This document shows, one piece after another, positions 11,525 to 20,966 of a stretch of DNA of 64,000 bases. Location: NCBI RefSeq assembly GCF_012933555.1, contig NZ_JABBPK010000001.1:3326001-3390000 (forward strand), given 5' to 3'. Both the position numbers and the translations under genes were made by a program. The notes under the pieces were generated by a model. The model saw only the letters and a list, made by a program, of their open reading frames with translations, was not told the DNA's origin and made no database searches. The stretch comes from Niallia alba. GTDB lineage: Bacteria; Bacillota; Bacilli; Bacillales; Cytobacillaceae. Numbering within the stretch: the first letter of the stretch is position 1; each line of letters opens with the position of its first letter.

Positions 11525-11590
11525 AAAAAAAGAGCCATTATCAAGCAAATAGTTTCTCGAAGGGAGAAATAACGCTTAATAATAACTCTC
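11525..11590 (-). terminator. Intrinsic terminator of the nfeD-floA-yqfB operon
   Basis: On the minus strand an arm containing ATTATTAAGC pairs with GCTTGATAAT. An inner TTTCTC/GAGAAA stem lies between them, and seven U residues follow. It lies immediately after the yqfB-like ORF. Confidence 0.85.
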
Positions 11591-11604
11591 TATACTTGTA
11601 TTTC

Positions 11605-12045
11605 TTATTTTTTAGTTTTACTTTGCATAGATGCTCTATGCGGATTTCTTGATCGAGGGGAAGCTAAAACTTCAGAAAATACGACTGCCTGAACAATATT
11701 TTCCTTTGTAAAGAAGCCTTCCGAATCTGCTCCTTTAACCACCTGATTTAAAACTGGCACTTGAGCTCCTCGATTTCGTTGCTGTTCCATCATTTTAATT
11801 TTCTTTTGTAAACTTGCATTTTCTCTTTGAAGCCTTTCCAACTCAGAAAGTGGTTTTTTCTTTTCCACCACTTTTTTTGTTTTTTCAGGAACTGCCATGA
11901 CTGGTTGTTTTCTTTCCACTTCTCGGTTAACAGGCTTTGGCACCTGTGGTCTTGTTTGTTTAGGAGCCTGTTGTTTTTTGCTATTGTCAAATATAGAAGA
12001 GAAGAGAAAAGCTACAACAGCAATTATTATTGGAAGGATTTCCAA
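11605..12045 (-). CDS. yqfB: YqfB-like membrane-anchored protein
   Basis: This 146-residue protein has an N-terminal hydrophobic helix (EILPIIIAVVAFLFSSIF), then a Lys/Pro/Gln-rich linker, a predicted coiled coil (SELERLQRENASLQKKIKMM, residues ~68-90) and a C-terminal segment with SPRSRNPHR. Position after floA and its layout match B. subtilis yqfB, a SigW-operon gene of unknown function. It may be a partner of the flotillin FloA. The start is TTG behind GGGAGGG. The symbol rests mainly on synteny. Confidence 0.75.
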   Translation of the reverse strand: MEILPIIIAVVAFLFSSIFDNSKKQQAPKQTRPQVPKPVNREVERKQPVMAVPEKTKKVVEKKKPLSELERLQRENASLQKKIKMMEQQRNRGAQVPVLNQVVKGADSEGFFTKENIVQAVVFSEVLASPRSRNPHRASMQSKTKK

Positions 12046-12070
12046 ATCTTTTCCCTCCCTTTCTTAAAGT

Positions 12071-13072
12071 TTACTCATTATCATCTTTATTTTTCTGATC
12101 ATCTGTCAATTTGCCAATGGAGCCTCGCATTTCTGTATCAGCAGTTATATTTTGTAAGTTCATATAATCCATTACACCCATATTGCCAGAACGCAATGCA
12201 TCAGACATAGCCATAGGAACCTCTGCTTCTGCTTCCACAACTTTAGCACGCATTTCTTGTACTTTTGCCTTCATCTCTTGTTCTTGGGCTACAGCCATTG
12301 CTCTACGTTCTTCTGCTTTCGCTTGAGCGATTTTTTTATCTGCTTCTGCTTGCTCTGTTTGTAATTCCGCTCCGATGTTTTTGCCGATATCAACATCCGC
12401 AATATCAATCGATAGAATTTCAAAGGCAGTACCAGCATCTAAGCCTTTAGATAAAACAGTTTGAGAAATCATATCTGGATTTTCTAATACCTTTTTATGG
12501 TTATCAGACGAACCGATTGTCGAAACAATTCCTTCCCCAACTCTGGCTACAACTGTTTCTTCTCCAGCTCCCCCTACTAGTCTCTCAATATTTGCACGCA
12601 CTGTAATTCTTGCTTTCGCTTTAACTTCAATACCATCCATCGCTACACCAGCGATAAAAGGTGTCTCAATTACTTTCGGATTGACACTCATTTGAACCGC
12701 TTCTAATACATCCCGTCCTGCTAAGTCAATAGCAGCACATCTTTCAAATGATAACTCAATATTTGCACGATGGGCAGCAATTAAAGCATTTACAACTCTA
12801 TCTACATTACCTCCGGCAAGATAATGACTTTCTAATTGGTTAATCGTTGCATTTATCCCAGCTTTATGTGCTTTAATTAGCGGATTTACGACACGACTTG
12901 GAATTACCCTTCTTAAACGCATCCCCACCAATGTAAAAATACTAATTTTCACTCCAGCTGCTAAAGCAGATATCCATAGCATGACTGGCACAAAAGTTAA
13001 TAGTACCCCTAATAAAATAACTGCCAGTACTACTACGATAATCCAAAAAATTTCAAATCCTCCAACTAACAT
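12071..13072 (-). CDS. floA: Flotillin-like protein FloA
   Basis: FloA is a 333-residue bacterial flotillin that scaffolds functional membrane microdomains and affects membrane fluidity and signalling. An N-terminal membrane hairpin (residues ~8-50) precedes the SPFH/PHB domain ([14 protein letters not shown] ... [27 protein letters not shown]). A long Ala/Glu coiled coil ([20 protein letters not shown]) and the [20 protein letters not shown] tail follow. Its ATG overlaps the nfeD stop by 1 bp. It is part of the SigW-driven envelope-stress operon. Confidence 0.96.
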   Translation of the reverse strand: MLVGGFEIFWIIVVVLAVILLGVLLTFVPVMLWISALAAGVKISIFTLVGMRLRRVIPSRVVNPLIKAHKAGINATINQLESHYLAGGNVDRVVNALIAAHRANIELSFERCAAIDLAGRDVLEAVQMSVNPKVIETPFIAGVAMDGIEVKAKARITVRANIERLVGGAGEETVVARVGEGIVSTIGSSDNHKKVLENPDMISQTVLSKGLDAGTAFEILSIDIADVDIGKNIGAELQTEQAEADKKIAQAKAEERRAMAVAQEQEMKAKVQEMRAKVVEAEAEVPMAMSDALRSGNMGVMDYMNLQNITADTEMRGSIGKLTDDQKNKDDNE

Positions 13073-14412
13073 TACTCATCCTCCTTTAGTATATCTTTCG
13101 TTAGTATTTCCCTTACCACAATTCTAGAACCTTCAACTTTTACCACTTTTACATTTTTCTCTTTATCAATAAAACTACCTTCACTCACTACATCAACTCT
13201 TTCCTCGTTCACGAGAACTACGCCAGCAGGACGTAATGCAGTCAAGGCAATTCCTGTTTTTCCAATCAAATCCTCGCGATTTTGATTAGAGACATACCCA
13301 TTTTCTGTACTAGTTGAGTCTGTTAATATTATTTTTCTAAAGAATTTCATTTTTCTACCAAACACCTTTACTAATAAGATAGATGCGATAATCGAAACCC
13401 CTATTGCGATTACAAGGCTTATCCCTATGACCGCAATATCTCCACTTGCAAGAAACATACTTGCTATGACTGAAACAATCCCTATTGCTCCCGCTATTCC
13501 TCCGACGACAAAGAATTCCAATATAATTAAAAGGATACCTATCACAAAGAGAATTAGACTTTCATATCCTGCAAGTCCTGCGACTAGGTGACCATAGAAA
13601 AAGAGCAGCAGTGCAGATATTCCCGCAATTCCCGGGAGTCCAAATCCAGGTGAATATAACTCAATAATCAACCCTAGACTTCCAATCGACAATAAAATAG
13701 GAACGATAATAGGATTTGTCACGAACCTTGCTATTTTCTCTGCGAAACTTTCATCTAGCCTTTCTAATTTTGCATCCTTCAAGTCTAACTGATTCAATAC
13801 ATCATCTAAACTTTTAACAGTACCGTTTGAATATTCTATTTCTTGTGCTTCAGATGAAGTTAAGGTTAAAAAAGTCCCAGATTTCTTTATTCCCGGTATA
13901 GCAATAGATTTATCTGCCATAGCCATCGCATAAATTGGATCTCTCCCTGTCTTCTCTGCTGCACCTTTCATCGCAGAAAGCCAGTAAGATTGAGCTTTTT
14001 CATCCGCTGCGTTTCCTTGTTGGTCAATCACTCCAGAAGAGCCTATCCTGCCTCCTTCCACCATATAGATTTCATCGGTATTTAACGCAATATAAGAACC
14101 TGCTGAAATAGCATCTTGATTAATGTAAGTTACGGTTTTAATATCTGTTTCAGATATTCTTTTTCCTATTTCAATAGCAGCCGAAACGTCTCCACCAGGA
14201 GTATTCATATCAAAAATAATGGCACTAGCGCGATTTTCTTCTGCTTCTGTTATTGCTCGATCGATAAACTCACTCAAACCTTTTTCAACAGTATTCTTAA
14301 TCGGAACCACATATACTATCTTGTCATTATTCGCATAAATGATGCTTGGAATGATAGATAGTAAAAGCATAAAAAGAAGAGGAATAAACAATAATTTCTT
14401 TTGCCTTTTCAA
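13072..14412 (-). CDS. yqeZ: NfeD-type membrane-bound serine protease (YqeZ)
   Basis: This long-form NfeD partner of flotillin has 446 residues. A signal/anchor sequence is followed by a ClpP-like serine protease domain ([16 protein letters not shown]; nucleophile in SAGSYIALN; Lys in the downstream helix), then four or more transmembrane helices, and a C-terminal OB-fold NfeD domain ([18 protein letters not shown]). The start is TTG at 14412, behind a strong AAAGGAGGGAG. A longer reading from 14487 would begin upstream of the SigW promoter and so cannot be the main start. It forms an operon with floA and yqfB. Confidence 0.92.
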   Translation of the reverse strand: MKRQKKLLFIPLLFMLLLSIIPSIIYANNDKIVYVVPIKNTVEKGLSEFIDRAITEAEENRASAIIFDMNTPGGDVSAAIEIGKRISETDIKTVTYINQDAISAGSYIALNTDEIYMVEGGRIGSSGVIDQQGNAADEKAQSYWLSAMKGAAEKTGRDPIYAMAMADKSIAIPGIKKSGTFLTLTSSEAQEIEYSNGTVKSLDDVLNQLDLKDAKLERLDESFAEKIARFVTNPIIVPILLSIGSLGLIIELYSPGFGLPGIAGISALLLFFYGHLVAGLAGYESLILFVIGILLIILEFFVVGGIAGAIGIVSVIASMFLASGDIAVIGISLVIAIGVSIIASILLVKVFGRKMKFFRKIILTDSTSTENGYVSNQNREDLIGKTGIALTALRPAGVVLVNEERVDVVSEGSFIDKEKNVKVVKVEGSRIVVREILTKDILKEDE

Positions 14413-14460
14413 ATTCTCCCTCCTTTCTAAAATATAATAGGAAAAGCTTATGACTATGTA

Positions 14461-14486
14461 TACGGTTAACTTGACGAAAAGTTTCA
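14461..14486 (-). promoter_or_regulatory. SigW promoter of nfeD-floA-yqfB
   Basis: TGAAAC (14481-14486), a 16-nt spacer and CGTA (14461-14464) exactly match the ECF SigW consensus. In B. subtilis this operon (yqeZ-yqfA-yqfB) belongs to the SigW envelope-stress regulon, so the function is conserved here. The site also fixes the TTG start of nfeD. Confidence 0.92.
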
Positions 14487-14593
14487 CTTTTTTTTAATTT
14501 TTTATTAGATGTTTTTTTGTAAATAGATAAAACAAAAATTAGGCAAACGACCTCGTACTCTAAAAAAAGAAAACCTTTTCAATCCCTTTATGT

Positions 14594-14627
14594 AAAAAGG
14601 CTGCAGACTTAATCTGCAGCCTTTAAA
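14594..14627 (-). terminator. Intrinsic terminator after yqeY
   Basis: AAAGGCTGCAGA pairs with TCTGCAGCCTTT across a short loop and is followed by U residues on the minus strand. It separates rpsU-yqeY from the SigW operon. Confidence 0.9.
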
Positions 14628-14639
14628 ACATAAACTTAT

Positions 14640-15083
14640 TTATGAAAGGTGTTGTTGTACAAGTTTATTTACTAGTGAACCGTCTGCTTTTCCTTTTACT
14701 TTAGGCATTAAAGCAGCCATCACTTTTCCCATCTCTTTCTTCGAAGAAGCACCAGTATCGGCGATTGTTTGTTTCACAATCTCTGCTAGCTCCTCTTCCG
14801 AAAGCTGTTCAGGCATATATATTTCAACATGTTTTAACTCCGCACGTATTTTGTCAACAAGATCTTCACGACCTGCTTTCTCAAACTCATGGAGGGAGTC
14901 TTTGCGTTGTTTTACTTCGCGAGAAAGGACAGATAACTCGTCTTCTTCAGAAAGATCTCTACCAAGCTTAATTCTTTCATTCTGAATGGCAGCCTTAATC
15001 ATTCGAATTACAACTAGTTTATCTTTTTCTTTGTTTTTCATCGCTTGCTTCATATCATTGTTTAAGCGTTCGAGAAGACTCAA
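14640..15083 (-). CDS. yqeY: YqeY/GatB-tail family protein
   Basis: This 147-residue, mostly helical protein belongs to the GatB/YqeY family, which shares the tRNA-binding tail fold of the amidotransferase GatB. Segments [31 protein letters not shown] and [21 protein letters not shown] are typical. The specific role is unknown. The start is TTG behind GAGGGTG. It follows rpsU by 17 bp in the conserved rpsU-yqeY pair. Confidence 0.93.
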   Translation of the reverse strand: MSLLERLNNDMKQAMKNKEKDKLVVIRMIKAAIQNERIKLGRDLSEEDELSVLSREVKQRKDSLHEFEKAGREDLVDKIRAELKHVEIYMPEQLSEEELAEIVKQTIADTGASSKKEMGKVMAALMPKVKGKADGSLVNKLVQQHLS

Positions 15084-15100
15084 TTTAGCTACACCCTCTC

Positions 15101-15274
15101 TTAGAACTTACGTTTTCTTGCTGCTTCTGATTTTTTCTTACGTTTCACACTTGGTTTCTCGTAGAATTCGCGCTTTCTAGCTTCCTGCAAAGTACCAGTT
15201 TTTGATACTGAACGTTTGAAGCGACGAAGAGCATCTTCAAGCGATTCGTTTTTACGAACGACGGTTTTAGACAT
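15101..15274 (-). CDS. rpsU: 30S ribosomal protein S21
   Basis: S21 is 57 residues, beginning [20 protein letters not shown] and ending in the basic tail [14 protein letters not shown]. It binds near the anti-Shine-Dalgarno region of the 30S subunit and assists initiation. I chose the internal ATG at 15274 behind GGAGGGAGGG, which gives the family length. An upstream in-frame ATG at 15337 lies within the promoter and has no support. Confidence 0.97.
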
Positions 15275-15335
15275 TCTCTTTCCCTCCCTCCGAACACAAC
15301 ACACTAACATCAACATGGTTTCCATGTACCTTGAC

Positions 15336-15364
15336 ATTATAATATATCAAAGTTACAAGGTCAA
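15336..15364 (-). promoter_or_regulatory. SigA promoter of rpsU-yqeY
   Basis: TTGACC (15359-15364), a 17-nt spacer and a perfect TATAAT (15336-15341) on the minus strand. The leader of ~55 nt before rpsU starts about 15329. Confidence 0.9.
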
Positions 15365-15599
15365 CCGTATTTGACCTAGTTAGACAAATTGTTTTAAAAA
15401 AACGTAAAAAAAAGGTGTTTTACACAAGAAATCAGCCTTTTTCTCCCTCCATTCCTTTCTCGTCCTCAATTTTTCCCTCTATAAATCATTTTAAACACCC
15501 TGCCATATAAGCTACTATAAAGAAGTTTATTCTTCTATCATTTAAATGGCATGTCCTTCTTCTTCTCTTCATATAGTTCTGATAAGGAGGAAGCATACA

Positions 15600-16517
15600 A
15601 TGATTTATCTTTTACTTTTTATCGGACTTATCCTTTTATTTATTTATGGAATGACGCTTTTACGAACAGGCTTATTTAATTTATCTTCTCATTCATTGAA
15701 AGGTTTACTCGAAAAATTAACAGATAAACCTTGGAAGGGCTTAATCGTGTCCATCATTATTACAGCACTTCTCCAAAGCAGTGCTGCAGTTATGGTGCTC
15801 ACAATCGGATTAATTTCTGCAAGAGTTTTAACTTTTCCTCAATCCATTGGAATTATTTTAGGAACAAATATTGGGACAACATTTACAACCGAATTTATTA
15901 CTTTTGATATTAATAATTATTTACTGCCACTTGCCATTATTGGTGTACTGTTTATGATTATAAATAAATATCAGTTAAGAAGTTTTGGTTTCATTTTATT
16001 TGGTATTTCTATCGTCTTTACAACGATGAGAGGCTTTAAATATTTTGCTGGAATGATTGAAAACCAAACAACATTAAATACTTTTTTTCTCCAATTGGCA
16101 GATCGTCCTTTCCTCGCTCTTCTAGTTGGCATTGTTATTACCGCATTGATTCAATCAAGTACTGCTACAATTGGAATTATTATGGGTTTTTTGACGGCAG
16201 GACTGCTTCCTATCGAGATTGCTATTGCAATTATGTTAGGTTCTAATATTGGAACATGCGTTACTTCTTTTTTGGCTTCACTCGGAACAGAAAAAAGTGC
16301 GAAACTCTGTGCATATGCCCATATTTGGTTAAATATCGGTGGGGTTATTTTGTTTTATCCATTTATCCATGAATTAGCTGCTATTGTTAAAAATATGACG
16401 TCCGATATTGATGTCCAACTGGCCCATGCAAGTCTACTATTTAATGTCTTGTCTTCGCTTTTAGTTCTTCCCTTTGCTGAACGTTTTGGCAAATTAATCA
16501 TGCGTATACACAGTTAA
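15600..16517 (+). CDS. yqeW: Na+/phosphate cotransporter family protein (YqeW)
   Basis: This 305-residue integral membrane protein belongs to the NaPi-II-like (PNaS) family. The two inverted half-repeats each carry the QSS signature (LLQSSAAVMVLTIG near residue 58 and IQSSTATIGIIMGF near residue 183). About eight hydrophobic helices are visible. There is no cytoplasmic PhoU domain. The ATG at 15600 follows AAGGAGG; the longer reading from 15546 adds a non-hydrophobic tail without a ribosome-binding site. It is divergent from rpsU, as in B. subtilis. Confidence 0.9.
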   Translation: MIYLLLFIGLILLFIYGMTLLRTGLFNLSSHSLKGLLEKLTDKPWKGLIVSIIITALLQSSAAVMVLTIGLISARVLTFPQSIGIILGTNIGTTFTTEFITFDINNYLLPLAIIGVLFMIINKYQLRSFGFILFGISIVFTTMRGFKYFAGMIENQTTLNTFFLQLADRPFLALLVGIVITALIQSSTATIGIIMGFLTAGLLPIEIAIAIMLGSNIGTCVTSFLASLGTEKSAKLCAYAHIWLNIGGVILFYPFIHELAAIVKNMTSDIDVQLAHASLLFNVLSSLLVLPFAERFGKLIMRIHS

Positions 16518-16672
16518 AGATGTTTTTCTCTATATTGGATTAATGAAAAGAGACTGGACAGAACAAAATATATAATAAATACAGACGAACAATCTCTCAT
16601 TTAGTAGCGAAACCAACTCGTTCCATTACGCTACAGACACTCTATGGAGACCACTGAAAAAGTCTTTTTTCG

Positions 16673-16866
16673 TGCGAAATGAAGAGCAAGCATGTTTGAA
16701 AGTAAAAATAAGATTGGTTTGGAGAGGAGTCCGCTCGACTCCTATGGGAGCTGCGAGAAAGTCCAAGACCCCGCAGGAACTTAAGAAGCGAGGAGGCATG
16801 GTGCTCGCCCCATGGAAAGCGAAGTGTATTTAGGCTGCGGCTGATCACCACAAACCTTCTTTCTTA
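16673..16866 (-). repeat. Diverged copy of the GGCTGTTTT element, inverted
   Basis: Read on the minus strand, it contains CCGCAGCC, AATACACTTCGCTTTCC, GGGGTCT and CATAGGAGTC in the same order as the elements at 31228 and 62423, with many substitutions. The terminal GGCTGTTTT arms are not recognisable. An apparent 69-codon ORF through it is a by-product of the repeat. Confidence 0.65.
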
Positions 16867-16871
16867 AAATG

Positions 16872-16924
16872 AATAAAACCCCAAACAATCATACGAATAT
16901 TTCTTATATGTACGTATAATCGTT
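16872..16924 (-). terminator. Possible terminator after the ABC exporter genes
   Basis: On the minus strand AACGATTATACG pairs with CGTATGATTGTT (two wobbles) across ~29 nt and is followed by TGGGGTTTTATT. The loop is large and the U-tract weak. 16518-16672 shows no gene. Confidence 0.4.
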
Positions 16925-16963
16925 CGGAGTTATTTGGTTGAAAATACTTATGTTTCAGTCTCT

Positions 16964-18745
16964 TTACATTACTTTTAATAAATCATATTGGGATTGATAT
17001 AAATGATAATACAATCCTTTTTTAGTCATTAACTCTTCATGGGTACCTTTTTCCGCAATTCTACCACCATCCACATAAAATATTTGACTGCTATTTTTAA
17101 TTGTCGATAGGCGATGGGCGATGATGAAAGAAGTCCGACCTTTTAACAATTCGGTAATTCCTTCTTGCAGGAGTTCCTCTGTTTTTGTATCAATGCTACT
17201 CGTAGCTTCATCTAAAATCAGTATTTTAGGGTTTGCTAAGAGGGCTCGTGCAAAAGAGATCAGCTGCCTTTGTCCCGCTGATAATGTACTGCCTCGTTCC
17301 TCTACAACAGTATGATAACCGTCCTTTAAATCTTTAATGAAATCATGAGCTCTTACAATTTTAGCTGCTGCAATAATTTCTTCTTCAGTTGCATCCAGCT
17401 TTCCATAACGAATATTTTCTAGAATGGTTCCTGAAAATACAAAAGTGTCTTGAAGCATCACACCCATTTGCGAGCGGAGAGATTTCAGCGTAACATCCCT
17501 GACATCTATCCCATCAATTTTTACGCTTCCTTCATTTACATCATAAAACCTGCTTAACAAATTGATAATGGTTGATTTTCCGGCACCTGTTGGTCCTACT
17601 AAGGCAATGCTTTCGCCCGCATTTATATGAAAGCTAACATCGTTAAGGATGTTTTTCCCTTCTTCGTAGCGGAAAGAAACATGGTCAAATGTGACATTTC
17701 CCTTTATTGTTGGCATTTGGATCGCTTTTGGATCATCCTTAATATCTGGTTCTACATCCAATGTTTCAAATATGCGCTCTAAATAAGCGGAAGCAGTAAT
17801 AAGCGCATTATAGAAGTTCCCCATATTTATAACAGGGTTCCAGAAATTATTGACATATCCAATAAACGCCACAAGTGTTCCTGTACTAACATCTACCCCA
17901 ATCTGACGTATTCCTACGAAATAAATTAAACTTGTCGTTAAAACAGAGATGTTTTGCACCCCTGGCCATAATAAAAACTGAATGGATACTGCTTTAAGCC
18001 AAGATGTACGTGTCTCATTACTAACTTCATCGAAAATTTCAAAGTTTTCCTCTTCCCTAGCAAATGATTGGGTAATTTTTATCCCAGCAATACTTTCATG
18101 GATATAGGCATTCATATTAGATTGTTTATTACTTAACACTTGATATGCTTTTCTCTGCATATTTTTGATAACCCATACTAATAATCCTAAAATCGGCAAG
18201 AGTGCTAAACTATACAACGTTAATTTTGCATCAATTGCAAACATGAAAATTAACGTAATAATTACGCTGATGATATCAGAAATGAGATTGATTAAACCGT
18301 TACTCAATAAATCACTTAATGTATTAATATAGTTAACGACTCTTATCAAAATTTTCCCATGGGGACGATTATCAAAGTAAGAAAAGGGAAGCTTCTGTAA
18401 GTGCTGAAAAATATCTAAGCGCATATCCTTTAAAATATTCTGACCAATTTGTGTAATCCATTGAATACGGTAGCGCATACATATTCCGATTACAACTAGA
18501 GAAAGAATAAACAAAATACTAATTCCTATCAGTAATGATATATCTTTATTTGGTATAATTTCATCAATTGCAATTTTCGTAAAAAACGGACCAAGCATCC
18601 CTGCCACGTTGGCAATTAATATGATTAGCAATGTAATAAACAATGCCTTTTTATAAGGTTTAATATAAGCACCGATTCGTTTATAGTGACTCCAATTAAA
18701 TTCGGTTTCTAATTCTTCATCGACATTAAATTTATTACGGGCCAA
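16964..18745 (-). CDS. ABC exporter subunit with canonical ATPase site
   Basis: This 593-residue half-transporter has an N-terminal six-helix export domain (residues ~25-320) and a C-terminal nucleotide-binding domain. Walker A is GPTGAGKST, Q-loop MLQDTF, signature LSAGQ, Walker B ILILDEA with the catalytic Glu, and the H-loop follows in FIIAHRLSTI. Its start overlaps the upstream ABC gene by 11 bp. Together they look like a heterodimeric multidrug or lipid exporter of the BmrCD/TM287-288 type. The substrate is unknown. The signature has Ala in place of Gly, consistent with one degenerate composite site. Confidence 0.9.
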   Translation of the reverse strand: MARNKFNVDEELETEFNWSHYKRIGAYIKPYKKALFITLLIILIANVAGMLGPFFTKIAIDEIIPNKDISLLIGISILFILSLVVIGICMRYRIQWITQIGQNILKDMRLDIFQHLQKLPFSYFDNRPHGKILIRVVNYINTLSDLLSNGLINLISDIISVIITLIFMFAIDAKLTLYSLALLPILGLLVWVIKNMQRKAYQVLSNKQSNMNAYIHESIAGIKITQSFAREEENFEIFDEVSNETRTSWLKAVSIQFLLWPGVQNISVLTTSLIYFVGIRQIGVDVSTGTLVAFIGYVNNFWNPVINMGNFYNALITASAYLERIFETLDVEPDIKDDPKAIQMPTIKGNVTFDHVSFRYEEGKNILNDVSFHINAGESIALVGPTGAGKSTIINLLSRFYDVNEGSVKIDGIDVRDVTLKSLRSQMGVMLQDTFVFSGTILENIRYGKLDATEEEIIAAAKIVRAHDFIKDLKDGYHTVVEERGSTLSAGQRQLISFARALLANPKILILDEATSSIDTKTEELLQEGITELLKGRTSFIIAHRLSTIKNSSQIFYVDGGRIAEKGTHEELMTKKGLYYHLYQSQYDLLKVM

Positions 18746-20495
18746 TGGTTGCTCCCCCTTCTTCCTGCTCTACTAATCCTAGCTGTCTTTTGTATACATC
18801 GTAATACATTCCTTTTTTGGCAACGAGCTCTGCATGTGTTCCTCGTTCCTTTACTTCGCCTTTATCAAGAACTAAAATAAAGTCTGCTTCTCTCACAGAA
18901 GAAATCCGATGCGCAATAATAAATGTTGTTTTAGTTTGCGTTAGCTGAGTTAGTTCTTTTTGAATCTTACTTTCTGTTTCCATGTCTACTGCCGATGTCG
19001 TATCATCTAATATTAAAATAGACGGATCCTTTGCTAACGCCCTCGCTAAGGAGATTCTTTGCTTTTGACCGCCAGATAATCCAACCCCACGCTCGCCTAC
19101 GATTGTATCGTATCCTTCAGGCATTTTAGCAATGAAATTATGAGCATCTGCAATAGCTGCTACACGCTGAATCTGTTCCATATTCAAATATGGATTTCCA
19201 AAGGAGATATTTTCCTCAATCGTATTGGAAAACAAAAAGATGTCTTGCATTACCATCGAAATTTGATCACGGAGCTTCCGTACTGGCCATTCTTTGGCAT
19301 TGACATGATCAATTAATACTTCCCCATCTGTCGGATCATAGAATCTTGCAATTAAGTTAACAAGCGTAGATTTGCCTGATCCTGTTTCACCTAAAATCCC
19401 CACTGTTTGCCCCGGTCGAACGCTAAAGGAAACATTTTTTAAGATTGGTGTTTCTGGATCATCGGAAAACGCAAAAGAGACATTTTCAAATGTTACATAT
19501 CCAGAAATTTTCTTGCCTTTCTTTCTGTCTTCCACCATAATTTGCGGCTCGGTATTTAATAAATTTCTAATTTTTACACACGATGCATTAAAACGCTGCA
19601 CATCATTTATCAGCCATCCGCTCATACGCATTGGCATATTTAGAAGCCACATAAAGCCGTTAAAAGCAACCAAATCACCAATGGACATACTTCCTTGGAT
19701 AACAAATAACCCACCTAATAATAATGTAATAACAGCTAATACGCCTGCAAATCCGTCCAACCATGGTAAATATTTTTTCGAAACATTAGCAGAATCAAGA
19801 TTACGCTTCCGATAATCATTGTTAAAATGATTAAACTTTTCAATTTCATATTCTTCACGAGAAAACGCTTTAACTACTCGATTTCCACTAATATTTTCTT
19901 CTACCATGGAGTTCAGTCTTGAAAAACTTTCGCGAATTTCTAAAAATACAGGATGTGCTGCTTTGGACATTTTTTGCGTAAAAATAAAAATAATTGGTGT
20001 AACGGCAACAAGTGCTAATGTTAGTTTCCAATCGATGCTCATCATTACTAGAATAGCAACGACAAACCAGATGACACATTCAGCGATATTGTAGCAAACC
20101 CATGAAACAAAATGGCGTATCGCATCCATATCCCCTGTCATCCTCGCCATAATATCCCCTACTCTATTATGATTGAAAAAGTCAAAATCAAGCTCTTGTA
20201 GTTTTTTGTACATATCTTGCCTGATTTCAAACTGTGCATCTTGACCAACATGTTCATAGAACATTTGGTATATGTAACGAGTAACCGTTCTAATAAGTGT
20301 TGCCCCTATCATCGCTAACAGAATTGGAACTAAGAGTTGGACTCGATTATTCTCAATGACTTCATCAATCAATTTTCCGCTTAAAATAGGAATAATCACT
20401 ACAAAGAAGGAATTTGCCAATAAAATCAACGTTGCACTAATTACTTTTTTCTTATTCTTCTTTACATAATTCCAAATCCATTGGTAATTATTCAA
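18735..20495 (-). CDS. ABC exporter subunit with degenerate Walker B
   Basis: This 586-residue half-transporter pairs with the downstream gene. An N-terminal six-helix membrane domain precedes an ATPase domain with Walker A GETGSGKST, signature LSGGQ and Walker B ILILDDTTS. Asp replaces the catalytic Glu. In heterodimeric exporters such as BmrC or TM287 the same change marks the subunit that carries the non-hydrolysing site. The start is TTG at 20495 with a modest ribosome-binding site (AAAGAGTG). It is divergent from the AraC-type regulator, a possible control gene. Confidence 0.9.
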   Translation of the reverse strand: MNNYQWIWNYVKKNKKKVISATLILLANSFFVVIIPILSGKLIDEVIENNRVQLLVPILLAMIGATLIRTVTRYIYQMFYEHVGQDAQFEIRQDMYKKLQELDFDFFNHNRVGDIMARMTGDMDAIRHFVSWVCYNIAECVIWFVVAILVMMSIDWKLTLALVAVTPIIFIFTQKMSKAAHPVFLEIRESFSRLNSMVEENISGNRVVKAFSREEYEIEKFNHFNNDYRKRNLDSANVSKKYLPWLDGFAGVLAVITLLLGGLFVIQGSMSIGDLVAFNGFMWLLNMPMRMSGWLINDVQRFNASCVKIRNLLNTEPQIMVEDRKKGKKISGYVTFENVSFAFSDDPETPILKNVSFSVRPGQTVGILGETGSGKSTLVNLIARFYDPTDGEVLIDHVNAKEWPVRKLRDQISMVMQDIFLFSNTIEENISFGNPYLNMEQIQRVAAIADAHNFIAKMPEGYDTIVGERGVGLSGGQKQRISLARALAKDPSILILDDTTSAVDMETESKIQKELTQLTQTKTTFIIAHRISSVREADFILVLDKGEVKERGTHAELVAKKGMYYDVYKRQLGLVEQEEGGATIGP

Positions 20496-20580
20496 TAGGA
20501 ATCTACACTCTTTCTTTTTTTATTTGTGTACTTCAAAAATGATATTTCTAAAGATAGATAAATATACTTATAAAACAAAA

Positions 20581-20593
20581 TTCACTAAGTGAA
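20581..20593. promoter_or_regulatory. Perfect 13-bp palindrome upstream of the ABC genes
   Basis: TTCACTAAGTGAA is a perfect palindrome about 85 bp upstream of the exporter start codon. It could be an operator for a dimeric repressor. No protein can be assigned to it. Confidence 0.3.
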
Positions 20594-20594
20594 A

Positions 20595-20723
20595 TCAATA
20601 ATATCTCTTAATACAAATAAAGGGGTGTATAAAAAGTTTAGATTCGCTTTCATACTTTCTGCCTCTCTCCCATCTTTTTGGCGTTGTTAAACCATTTGTT
20701 ACGCTCTGCTGCCTTTCACACAC
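20595..20723 (-). CDS. Possible 42-residue ORF with strong ribosome-binding site
   Basis: A GTG at 20723 follows AAGGAGG by six bases and opens 42 codons rich in Arg/Lys (TPKRWERGRKYESESKLF). I do not recognise a family. It lies in the ABC-araC intergenic region and shares bases with the 20684-20771 inverted repeat, so it may be a chance reading through a repeated or structured element. Confidence 0.25.
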   Translation of the reverse strand: MCERQQSVTNGLTTPKRWERGRKYESESKLFIHPFICIKRYY

Positions 20724-20771
20724 TTTGATCCTCCTTATCTGCCTTTTTGCAGGTAACAACTACGTTAACAA
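20684..20771. repeat. Long imperfect inverted repeat between ABC and araC genes
   Basis: Three nested complementary pairs line up: TTGTTAA with TTAACAA, TTGTTAC with GTAACAA, and CTGC with GCAG. They are separated by 3-6-nt offsets and enclose a ~39-nt loop. It is either an RNA hairpin or a small mobile-element relic. The remainder of 20496-20966 holds the araC promoter and no other gene that I can support. Confidence 0.5.
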
Positions 20772-20901
20772 TGCCATTTAAATTATTTTATTTTAAAATG
20801 CTACAAATAGTATCACTGCTTAAGTGCAGACACTACTTGTAAGTTTAAAAAGATAAGAAAGAACTCATTTCTTATCACAGATTAATTTTAGTCATGACTG
20901 T

Positions 20902-20931
20902 TTGACGTAACTAGTACTTAAATTGTATAAT
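20902..20931 (+). promoter_or_regulatory. Likely SigA promoter of the AraC-type gene
   Basis: TTGACG (20902-20907), an 18-nt spacer and TATAAT (20926-20931) precede the araC-like gene by about 35 bp. Confidence 0.7.
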
Positions 20932-20966
20932 TATGGACAAAATTTGACTTGAAAGGAGTACATTGA

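Noticed and set aside
15546-15599. N-terminal extension of the Na/Pi transporter
   Set aside because: There is no ribosome-binding site, and a strong AAGGAGG lies directly before the ATG at 15600, where the first membrane helix starts.
16642-16851. A 69-codon ORF on the minus strand
   Set aside because: It lies wholly within a repeat copy, has no ribosome-binding site and its translation follows the repeat blocks.
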